From the NCBI GenBank assembly GCA_003241175.1, contig QFOI01000226.1:1-5963 (forward strand): a stretch of DNA of 5,963 bases. Direction: 5' to 3'. The stretch is from Pseudopedobacter saltans. GTDB taxonomy: Bacteria > Bacteroidota > Bacteroidia > Chitinophagales > Chitinophagaceae. The notes below the pieces were generated by a model that saw only the letters and a program-made list of their open reading frames with translations, searched no databases and was not told the DNA's origin. This document shows positions 1-5,146 of this stretch, piece by piece (the stretch's first letter is position 1; every line of letters starts with the position of its first letter). A program made the position numbers and the translations under genes.

Positions 1-150
1 TATCCACTACTCAATGCGAACTACCATCCTTATTTTCATTATTTGAATGTCAAAAAAGAAGATAATGGCTTGTCAATAGCGTCTTATTATCTGCCCAAAG
101 ATAAGAATAAATTGGAAATGGGATATTCGTTTGTGATAAACAGCAACTAA
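1..150 (+). CDS. C-terminal end of an unidentified protein (partial)
   Basis: Frame 1 is open from the window edge to a TAA at 148-150 and encodes the last 49 residues of a protein whose start lies outside the window. The tail is rich in aromatic residues (Tyr, Phe) with alternating polar and hydrophobic residues, ending in GYSFVINSN. This would suit a beta-rich extracytoplasmic protein, but that is only an impression. I do not recognise the family. The 102-nt gap to the next gene has no strong terminator, so read-through is possible. The call rests on the open frame at the edge and residue composition typical of a real protein. Confidence 0.6.
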   Translation, partial: YPLLNANYHPYFHYLNVKKEDNGLSIASYYLPKDKNKLEMGYSFVINSN

Positions 151-190
151 TTCATCATAAAGACTTTTTATGTACAGTATGCTTTTCTTG

Positions 191-210
191 CAATCGTTTG
201 TCTACGATTG
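191..210. other. Short inverted repeat in the intergenic gap
   Basis: CAATCGT (191-197) and ACGATTG (204-210) are perfect inverted copies around a 6-nt spacer. They lie between the end of the partial gene and the secreted-protein gene. No T-run follows on either strand, so it is not a classical terminator. It could be a weak mRNA 3'-end structure, a protein-binding site or chance. The rest of the gap shows no clear TAnnTTTG promoter box. Confidence 0.35.
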
Positions 211-252
211 AGATCCGTAACCTATGTATCTTCATGACTCAATCCAGAATTT

Positions 253-1164
253 ATGTGCTTAAAATATTTATTGACTATTGCATTTTTGATTTTAGGACAA
301 AGCCTAATTGCCCAAACAAAAGATAAAAGTGACACTATCCCTTATTATAGTCCAGGCGGCACTTACAGTGATTGGTTTTTCCCAAATGAAAAAATAGAAA
401 GTTTGGAGTGGACTTTTGTCCCCGTGTCAGATCCTGATCCAAGTTTGACAAAAGAAGGCTTGTTACACTATTACGCCTATAATTTCGGTGTTGAAAATGC
501 AACATCTGCAAGAGGAAACGGTTATGCAGGACTACAGACTAATGGAATTTTCAAAAACAAGCAAAAAGGGAAAGTAATTAATTTTTCAATTTGGGGTTCT
601 AATGGAGGCAAAACCTCCGGTTGGCTCAATCACGAAAACGAAGAAAGCAGTGGATTTCAGATTATGTATCCATTTCCCTGGATTGTCCAACACCAATATG
701 CATTTGTATTAAAACAAGGGCCAAGTGGAATTGATTCTTTAGGTAAATGGTGGGGATTGTGGGTAACAGATTTGAATACGAAAAAAACAATATTTGTCGG
801 TGAGCAAAGAGTGGCAAAAGAGATAGACAGCAAATCGTCCATTAACCTACAGCATCACAGTTCAATGTTTGGAGAAGATCTGCATTGGTGGAAATCCAAT
901 AATGGCCATGTAAAATATGCTAATTGTAATAGCTTCCAACCATCAGCTTGCGCGGCTATCAACATCACAGCCAATAATGGAAAAACCCATCCAAGCAAGT
1001 TTACAAACTTCACTAATTCTGGTAAAATAGTAACCTATCCAAACGGATTCAAAACAGTTAATTGTCAAGTTTCAATCTATAAAGATTCGACTAATTTCAA
1101 CGTTCAACATAACTTAGGTAATTGGTCAACTAGTGCACCCAATTATATAGCAACTTTAAAATAA
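253..1164 (+). CDS. Secreted DUF3472-like protein
   Basis: This 303-residue protein begins with a clear Sec signal peptide: one Lys near the start, a hydrophobic core from about residue 5 to 15, and a likely cut after the Ala of SLIA at residue 20. It should therefore be exported to the periplasm or beyond. The mature part is rich in Trp, Gly and Asn. Its order of motifs (HYYAYNFG at about 72-79, GNGYAGLQTN at 88-97, INFSIWGS at 109-116, ESSGFQ at 131-136, a QYAFVL strand at 148-153, then KWWGLWVTD) resembles DUF3472, a Bacteroidota-rich family of unknown function often seen on secreted proteins. I made this match by eye. Three cysteines (225, 233, 271) remain after the signal peptide and could form one disulfide. 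ATG 253 is the first start after an in-frame stop at 235-237; no Shine-Dalgarno precedes it. A lectin-like or glycan-binding role is possible but unproven. Confidence 0.85.
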   Translation: MCLKYLLTIAFLILGQSLIAQTKDKSDTIPYYSPGGTYSDWFFPNEKIESLEWTFVPVSDPDPSLTKEGLLHYYAYNFGVENATSARGNGYAGLQTNGIFKNKQKGKVINFSIWGSNGGKTSGWLNHENEESSGFQIMYPFPWIVQHQYAFVLKQGPSGIDSLGKWWGLWVTDLNTKKTIFVGEQRVAKEIDSKSSINLQHHSSMFGEDLHWWKSNNGHVKYANCNSFQPSACAAINITANNGKTHPSKFTNFTNSGKIVTYPNGFKTVNCQVSIYKDSTNFNVQHNLGNWSTSAPNYIATLK

Positions 1165-1165
1165 A

Positions 1166-1293
1166 GTTCGTATCTCGTGCAAGCATTAGTGAGATACGAA
1201 CGGTGCTTGCCGGTGTGCATTAACAATAACTTGCACACCAGCATCGCTTCGCTAATGCTGGCGCGAGTCTTCTTCGAAAGACTATGCGAAGAA
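1166..1293. repeat. Hairpin-rich palindromic element, possible REP/MITE-like repeat
   Basis: This non-coding stretch starts 2 nt after the stop codon of the secreted-protein gene and is clearly richer in G+C than its surroundings. It contains consecutive inverted repeats: GTTCGTATCTC/GAGATACGAAC (1166-1176/1191-1201, 11 bp), GGTGTGCA/TGCACACC (1212-1219/1232-1239), CCAGCAT/ATGCTGG (1238-1244/1255-1261) and TTCTTCG/CGAAGAA (1270-1276/1287-1293). The 14-nt loop of the first hairpin can also pair with three later segments: GCAAGCA with TGCTTGC (1204-1210), GTGCAAG with CTTGCAC (1230-1236), and AGCATTAG with CTAATGCT (1252-1259). This degree of self-complementarity fits a mobile palindromic repeat of the kind moved by REP-associated (RAYT/IS200-like) transposases, or a structured RNA. 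No second copy is visible in the window, so its repeat nature is inferred. Confidence 0.55.
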
Positions 1294-1354
1294 AAAAGCT
1301 ATAAAACTGTGGCAAAATCACTCACATGCATCATCTTATTTCTAATAGAGACGC

Positions 1355-1391
1355 TTTGTTTGTCCGCACAAGACCTAGTCTTCCAAACAAA
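1355..1391. other. Bipartite hairpin next to the terminator
   Basis: TTTGTTTG (1355-1362) and CAAACAAA (1384-1391) are perfect inverted copies. Inside them AAGAC (1370-1374) and GTCTT (1378-1382) form a second short stem around a 3-nt loop, with a strongly asymmetric internal loop (7 nt against 1 nt). Its right arm overlaps the terminator palindrome, so the two structures would compete. The 61 bases to its left (1294-1354) show no gene or obvious signal. It may be a further part of the hairpin-rich element, but this cannot be settled from one copy. Confidence 0.35.
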
Positions 1392-1422
1392 AACCGCCTC
1401 GCAAATTTGCGAGGCGGTTTTT
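1389..1422. terminator. Bidirectional intrinsic terminator
   Basis: A perfect 34-bp palindrome is centred at 1405/1406, with GC-rich stem core CCGCCTCGC (1394-1402) and its mirror at 1409-1417. On the plus strand the stem runs into TTTTTT (1418-1423). On the minus strand it runs into TTTTTG. It sits between the converging secreted-protein gene and groEL, 21 nt after the groEL stop codon, so it can end transcripts from both sides. A small extra palindrome, TCGAAA-A-TTTCGA (1428-1440), lies between groEL and the terminator. Confidence 0.9.
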
Positions 1423-1442
1423 TATATTCGAAAATTTCGATA

Positions 1443-3074
1443 TTAATATCCCATTCCACCCATATCAGGCATTGCAGGAGCTGCAGGGCCTTTAGGTTCT
1501 GGTTTGTCAGCTATAACCGCTTCTGTTGTCAACAACATACCTGCGATTGAAGCTGCATTTTCCAAAGCTGTGCGAGTAACTTTAGTTGGATCGATAACAC
1601 CCGCTTCTAACAAGTTTTCGAAAACTTCTTTGCGAGCATTGAAACCAAAGTCTTTTTTGCCGTCTTTGATTTTTTGTACTACGATAGAACCTTCAATACC
1701 GCTGTTCTTAACAATCTGGCGAATTGGTGCTTCGATTGCTTTCTTAACGATAGCGATACCTGTAGTTTCGTCAGCGTTGTCACCTTCTAATTTATCCAAA
1801 GTCAAAGATGCACGGATATAAGCAACACCACCACCAGGTACGATACCTTCTTCAACAGCAGCGCGCGTTGCGTGCAAAGCATCGTCAACACGGTCTTTCT
1901 TTTCTTTCATTTCCACTTCTGTAGTTGCACCTACATAAAGAACTGCAACACCGCCAGCCAATTTAGCCAAACGTTCTTGTAGTTTTTCTTTGTCGTAGTC
2001 AGAAGTAGTGATTTCCAATTGAGATTTGATCTGAGCAACACGAGCTTTGATCGCTTCTTTTTTACCTTTACCGTTAACGATAGTAGTGTTGTCTTTGTTG
2101 ATGTTAACAGAAGAAGCACGACCACAAGTTTCCAAAGAAGCATTTTCCAATTTGAAACCTTGTTCTTCGCTGATTACTTGACCACCAGTCAATACCGCGA
2201 TATCTTGCAACATTTCTTTACGACGGTCACCGAAACCTGGAGCTTTAACAGCAGCGATTTTCAACTGACCACGCAATTTGTTTACAACCAATGTAGCCAA
2301 AGCTTCACCTTCCAAATCTTCAGCAACAATCAATAAAGAAGCGCCAGACTGAACGATTTTTTCCAATAAAGGAAGAATTTCTTTCAAATTAGAGATTTTC
2401 TTGTCGAAAATCAAGATATAAGGATTGTCTAACTCAACAGTCATTTTTTCGCTGTTGGTAACAAAATATGGAGAAATATATCCACGGTCAAATTGCATAC
2501 CTTCAACAACGTCAACAGTTGTTTCAGTACCTTTTGCTTCTTCAACAGTGATAACACCTTCTTTGCCCACTTTAGCAAAAGCTTCAGCGATCAACGTACC
2601 GATTTCTTCGTCGTTGTTAGCAGAGATTGAAGCAACTTGTTTGATTTTTTCAGAAGAAGTATCTACTTTTTGCGCTTGTTTTTGCAAAGAAGCAACGATA
2701 GCAGCAGTAGCTTTGTCGATGCCACGTTTCAAATCCATTGGATTAGCACCAGCAGCTACGTTTTTGATACCTTCACCGATGATAGCTTGCGCTAATACAG
2801 TTGCAGTAGTAGTACCGTCACCAGCGATATCATTGGTTTTAGAAGCAACTTCTTTCACCATTTGAGCACCCATGTTTTCAATAGGATCTTCAAGGTCAAT
2901 TTCTTTTGCTACAGTAACACCATCTTTAGTTACTTGAGGTGCACCGAATTTTTTTTCAATAACTACGTTACGACCTTTGGGTCCTAATGTAACTTTAACA
3001 GCGTCAGCCAAAGTGTCAACGCCTTTTTTCATTTTATTTCTAGCTTCGATATCGAAGAAGATTTGTTTAGCCAT
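1443..3074 (-). CDS. groEL: Chaperonin GroEL (60 kDa, Hsp60)
   Basis: The 543-residue product is a full-length GroEL, the subunit of the double-ring ATP-driven folding chamber that works with GroES in the cytoplasm. Visible signatures include TLGPKGRNV at 29-37, the nucleotide-binding GDGTTTATV at 85-93 (Asp86 matches E. coli Asp87), Asp51 (E. coli Asp52) and the RVDDALHATRAAVEEG segment near residue 395, which carries the ATPase Asp. The apical domain spans roughly 190-375. The C-terminal tail is short: Pro/Ala-rich, with a single GGM and ending in Tyr, instead of the repeated GGM of E. coli. Overall length is close to the usual 540-550. It starts 84 nt after the groES stop and is surely co-transcribed with it. 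The ATG follows an A-rich leader with no Shine-Dalgarno. I see no frameshift or missing catalytic residue. Confidence 0.99.
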   Translation of the reverse strand: MAKQIFFDIEARNKMKKGVDTLADAVKVTLGPKGRNVVIEKKFGAPQVTKDGVTVAKEIDLEDPIENMGAQMVKEVASKTNDIAGDGTTTATVLAQAIIGEGIKNVAAGANPMDLKRGIDKATAAIVASLQKQAQKVDTSSEKIKQVASISANNDEEIGTLIAEAFAKVGKEGVITVEEAKGTETTVDVVEGMQFDRGYISPYFVTNSEKMTVELDNPYILIFDKKISNLKEILPLLEKIVQSGASLLIVAEDLEGEALATLVVNKLRGQLKIAAVKAPGFGDRRKEMLQDIAVLTGGQVISEEQGFKLENASLETCGRASSVNINKDNTTIVNGKGKKEAIKARVAQIKSQLEITTSDYDKEKLQERLAKLAGGVAVLYVGATTEVEMKEKKDRVDDALHATRAAVEEGIVPGGGVAYIRASLTLDKLEGDNADETTGIAIVKKAIEAPIRQIVKNSGIEGSIVVQKIKDGKKDFGFNARKEVFENLLEAGVIDPTKVTRTALENAASIAGMLLTTEAVIADKPEPKGPAAPAMPDMGGMGY

Positions 3075-3117
3075 GATATTTTTTAATTTGGTAATTATTT
3101 AATTTGATGATTTGACA

Positions 3118-3145
3118 ATAAGCTTTCAGCCTTACGCCTTTAGCC
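3118..3145. repeat. Short heptanucleotide tandem repeat between groES and groEL
   Basis: Read on the minus strand, the groES-groEL spacer contains GGCTAAA, GGCGTAA, GGCTGAA in direct succession (3145 down to 3125), followed by a decayed unit AGCTTAT (3124-3118). The consensus is GGCkdAA with a strict 7-nt period. The rest of the 84-nt spacer is AT-rich. The array could be a remnant of a longer microsatellite, an RNA-processing or pause region between the two cistrons, or chance in a short stretch. Confidence 0.5.
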
Positions 3146-3158
3146 CCTTATCAATATT

Positions 3159-3446
3159 TTATTTGCCCAAAATAGCAACGATGTCGCTTTCACGCATAAT
3201 TAAGTAGTCGATACCTTCCACTGGAAGTTCAGTACCTGCGTATTTACCATAAAGAACAACATCACCAACTTTAACGGTCAATGGTTCGTCTTTTTTACCT
3301 GCACCTACTGCTACAACTTCGCCTCTTTGAGGTTTTTCTTTAGCTGTATCAGGAATGATAATACCACCTGCTGTCTTCTCTTCAGCTGCTGCTGGCTTGA
3401 TGATCACTCTGTCGTGTAATGGAGTTACATTCAATTTTTTAGCCAT
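3159..3446 (-). CDS. groES: Co-chaperonin GroES (10 kDa, Hsp10)
   Basis: The 95-residue product is the lid of the GroEL chamber: it forms a seven-subunit dome that caps the GroEL ring and encloses the substrate. The family pattern is complete. It has the N-terminal PLHDRVIIKP at 9-18, the mobile loop (about 20-36) with the GGIIIP segment that docks on GroEL, GEVVAVGAG at 42-50, VKVGDVVLYGKYAG at 58-71 and the C-terminal DYLIMRESDIVAIL. Its length is normal. It is the first gene of the operon, with groEL 84 nt downstream. The ATG is preceded by an AT-rich leader with no Shine-Dalgarno, as expected in Bacteroidota. I find no CIRCE (HrcA) element upstream; a different palindrome cluster lies there instead. 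Confidence 0.99.
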   Translation of the reverse strand: MAKKLNVTPLHDRVIIKPAAAEEKTAGGIIIPDTAKEKPQRGEVVAVGAGKKDEPLTVKVGDVVLYGKYAGTELPVEGIDYLIMRESDIVAILGK

Positions 3447-3484
3447 GATTGTATGCTTTTTTAATTTATTTAATAATTAAAGTA

Positions 3485-3601
3485 TTGGCATGCTATCAAC
3501 AATTAGTTTGCCAATAGGCAACAACACGACAGATTTTCCTTTTCCTTAATATATGTTGCCATTTGGCAGACATAATGTTTTACCAATATGACAATTTGAC
3601 A
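3485..3601. promoter_or_regulatory. Palindrome cluster upstream of groES, candidate operator region
   Basis: Two 12-bp palindromic sites match at 10 of 12 positions: TGCCATTTGGCA (3557-3568) and TGCCAATAGGCA (3509-3520). Their starts are 48 bp apart and they lie 63 and 111 bp upstream of the groES start. The second extends to TTGCC-AATA-GGCAA. A half site TTGGCA lies at 3485-3490. A related direct repeat TGACAATTTGACA lies at 3589-3601. Such a cluster suits binding of a dimeric regulator controlling the chaperonin operon. No good TAnnTTTG -7 box was found on the minus strand between the sites and groES, so the exact promoter is not assigned. The regulator is unknown. Confidence 0.45.
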
Positions 3602-3615
3602 AACACAATCCCTAC

Positions 3616-3650
3616 CAAAAAACCAGAGCCTCGAACAGGTCGAGGCTTTG
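3616..3650 (-). terminator. Intrinsic terminator of the HU/SPOR-like gene
   Basis: AGCCTCGA (3627-3634) and TCGAGGCT (3640-3647) form an 8-bp stem around a 5-nt loop. The stem extends three more pairs outward, one of them G-U. On the minus strand it is followed by a run of six T (complement of 3617-3622). It lies about 20 nt after the stop of the minus-strand gene at 3670 and isolates it from the groES promoter region. Confidence 0.85.
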
Positions 3651-3669
3651 ATTACATATTGTCTATTAA

Positions 3670-4632
3670 TTAATTATGTTTGGCTATCTGTATGGGCTTT
3701 TGGAAATACCTAAATAAAGAGTCTTTTGCTCTCGCCGTATCTGCCGTCTTGGGAATAGGCGAATAGAGACGGAAGTATAATCCCTCCGTAGTCTGCACAC
3801 TATCGTAAGCCACTTTATCACCATAAGCTCTCAATTTAGCAATACGAGAATGCGCTCTTTCGCCATCTTTGGTAACCTCAAATACAAATTTGTATATATC
3901 TTGACTGTCTTCCTGGTTGTCCGCAGCAGGGGTTTCGGGTGTAGAATCTTCGCCTTTGCTATTGGATGAAATTACCTTTGCCGTATCTGCAGAACTTGCC
4001 AAGGCTTCTTCATTATTAGGCTTTAGTTTAGCATGGTTTACGAAATAGTAGATACCAAAACCAACACCACCCAAAACCAAAAGGATAACAATTATACCTA
4101 TCAGATTGGACATGCCGGAGCGTGAGGTAGAAGGATTTTTGAATCGTAATGGTGTATTTTCTGTAGCACTCGCATCCAAGGTCCTATCATAAATATCACC
4201 TGAAAGAACTTTTTTTCTCATTTCACTATCTCTGAAACCTGAAATAGGTTGCTGGGAAAAGCTATAACCTCCTGTCTTCAACGAATGTATGTAACCAAGA
4301 TCGGGAATCATCAATACGCCTGTACCGATATTCATCAACTGACGATTTTCCTCTAGGAAATAATCTATGTCCGACTTTATGATGGCTTTATTTTTACCTT
4401 CCTTTTCTGCGGCAAAGTCCACCAGTTCGGGAGTGGTAATGGCTGTCTTGTCATAGACAAACTCCACTTCGGGGAAAGTTTGCCCACCCTCAGTAGTCAC
4501 TGTAGATTGTTTCAAATGAAGACTTCCAATCTTCTCTAAAGATATTTCTTTCTTTTCTATAAGAAAGTCATGTATCAATACAGATATATGGTTTGACAAG
4601 GTGTTTAGTTTTTGAGTTAATAAATCTGCCAA
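3670..4632 (-). CDS. HU-like (CCDC81-type) membrane protein with SPOR-like C-terminus
   Basis: The 320-residue product has three parts. Residues 1-125 look like two divergent HU-type folds: helices followed by short strands, the second containing LMNIGTGVLMIPDLGYI at about 99-115 and GGYSF at 121-125. This is the arrangement of CCDC81-type bacterial HU domains. A single strong transmembrane helix at about 176-198 follows a basic stretch, so the N-terminal part should be cytoplasmic. After a low-complexity Ser/Glu/Pro linker (205-245), residues 246-317 (YKFVFEV, a helix with ERAHSRIAKL, then GLYFRLYSPIP and a last helix) look like a degenerate SPOR domain, which in other proteins binds peptidoglycan in the periplasm. 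The protein might link DNA or another cytoplasmic partner to the cell wall. This is inference. The only start before the upstream stop is TTG at 4630-4632; no in-frame ATG occurs until residue 100, so the start is somewhat uncertain. Confidence 0.85.
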   Translation of the reverse strand: MADLLTQKLNTLSNHISVLIHDFLIEKKEISLEKIGSLHLKQSTVTTEGGQTFPEVEFVYDKTAITTPELVDFAAEKEGKNKAIIKSDIDYFLEENRQLMNIGTGVLMIPDLGYIHSLKTGGYSFSQQPISGFRDSEMRKKVLSGDIYDRTLDASATENTPLRFKNPSTSRSGMSNLIGIIVILLVLGGVGFGIYYFVNHAKLKPNNEEALASSADTAKVISSNSKGEDSTPETPAADNQEDSQDIYKFVFEVTKDGERAHSRIAKLRAYGDKVAYDSVQTTEGLYFRLYSPIPKTADTARAKDSLFRYFQKPIQIAKHN

Positions 4633-4642
4633 ATTTATTGCA

Positions 4643-4673
4643 CAAGATTACGCTATTTTTAATTGAAAAACAA
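4643..4673 (-). promoter_or_regulatory. Probable promoter of the HU/SPOR-like gene
   Basis: On the minus strand TTG (complement of 4671-4673) is followed, after 20 nt, by TAATCTTG (complement of 4643-4650). This is one base from the Bacteroidota -7 consensus TAnnTTTG. The TTG start codon lies only 10 nt beyond this box, so the leader would be very short. A perfect TAAATTTG (complement of 4630-4637) also exists, but it overlaps the start codon itself and has no -33 partner. Confidence 0.45.
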
Positions 4674-4701
4674 GCGATTAACTTTAAATAGGCCCAATGT
4701 A

Positions 4702-4731
4702 TTGCTTAAGATTTGCTTTTCAATACCTTTG
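4702..4731 (+). promoter_or_regulatory. Bacteroidota-type promoter of the small membrane protein
   Basis: TTG at 4702-4704, a 19-nt spacer and TACCTTTG at 4724-4731 match the Bacteroidota primary sigma consensus (TTG-N19-TAnnTTTG) in both boxes and in spacing. The next in-frame ATG is at 4736, only 4 nt after the -7 box, where transcription is expected to begin. The mRNA is thus probably leaderless or nearly so. Confidence 0.75.
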
Positions 4732-4735
4732 TATT

Positions 4736-5074
4736 ATGTTGTCTAAAGAAGAGGAAGATTTCATAGAATATTGGAAAAACAACCGAGATCGAGAAAAAAA
4801 GACTTTCCGGCAGTTGGCAACGGGTCTTCCAGTAGGTTGCGTTTTGGCCGTTGCAATACTGGTTTCTGTTTTTTCGGGTTGGGACAAAAGGGCGGATTCT
4901 GACATTAACACCTCACTCAATCCCTCTGTATTGATAATTGCTTTATTGGTTATAGTTGTGTTTATCGCTATTTTCCACAAGAAGCATCAATGGGACCAAC
5001 ATGAGGAACAGTACAAAATATTGTTGAAAAAAAAGGAACGAGAGGAAAAAAAGAAAGAAATGTCCCAACAATAA
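4736..5074 (+). CDS. Small two-helix membrane protein of unknown function
   Basis: From the ATG at 4736 the product has 112 residues. An acidic then basic N-terminal helix (EEEDFIEYWKNNRDREKKTF) leads into two hydrophobic segments at about 30-48 and 63-80, joined by a short loop (GWDKRADSD) that likely faces the periplasm. The last 30 residues form a strongly charged Lys/Glu coiled-coil-like helix, so both ends should be cytoplasmic. The pattern resembles a small conserved Bacteroidota membrane protein with the YW...NRDREKKTFRQ and FHKKHQWD motifs. I know no function for it. An alternative ATG at 4697 would add 13 residues but lies upstream of the promoter boxes and would put them inside the gene, so it is rejected. 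The gene is divergent from the HU/SPOR-like gene and 72 nt ahead of the lipoprotein gene, with no terminator between, so the latter two may be co-transcribed. Confidence 0.85.
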   Translation: MLSKEEEDFIEYWKNNRDREKKTFRQLATGLPVGCVLAVAILVSVFSGWDKRADSDINTSLNPSVLIIALLVIVVFIAIFHKKHQWDQHEEQYKILLKKKEREEKKKEMSQQ

Positions 5075-5146
5075 TGTTTTTCCATTCGTATAGTATGTAA
5101 AGACAGATTTACTGACTCATTTTTATCTTATCTAAAACCGTTTTAC

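Noticed and set aside
191..210. Inverted repeat as a terminator of the upstream partial gene
   Set aside because: The stem is only 7 bp of mixed composition and no T-run follows on either strand.
657..842. Minus-strand open frame inside the secreted-protein gene
   Set aside because: It is a short antisense frame within a well supported gene, with no promoter or domain.
1177..1446. Plus-strand open frames through 1177-1446 and 1326-1550 as small genes
   Set aside because: They run through hairpin arms and the terminator palindrome, then into the reverse complement of groEL. They have no promoter and no recognisable domain.
1504..2865. Several plus-strand open frames of about 105-146 codons opposite groEL, and one minus-strand frame at 1931-2143
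   Set aside because: They are antisense or out-of-frame shadows of the strongly biased groEL coding sequence, with low-complexity Ser/Thr/Val/Leu-rich translations.
3447..3615. CIRCE element or sigma-54 promoter upstream of groES
   Set aside because: No TTAGCACTC/GAGTGCTAA pair is present, and the TGGCA words are not followed by the GC element needed at -12 for sigma-54.
4697..4735. ATG at 4697 as start of the small membrane protein
   Set aside because: It lies upstream of both promoter boxes (4702-4731) and the 13 extra residues do not fit the charged N-terminus that follows.
4720..4980. Minus-strand open frame opposite the small membrane protein
   Set aside because: It covers the promoter and the coding region of the real gene and shows no features of its own.
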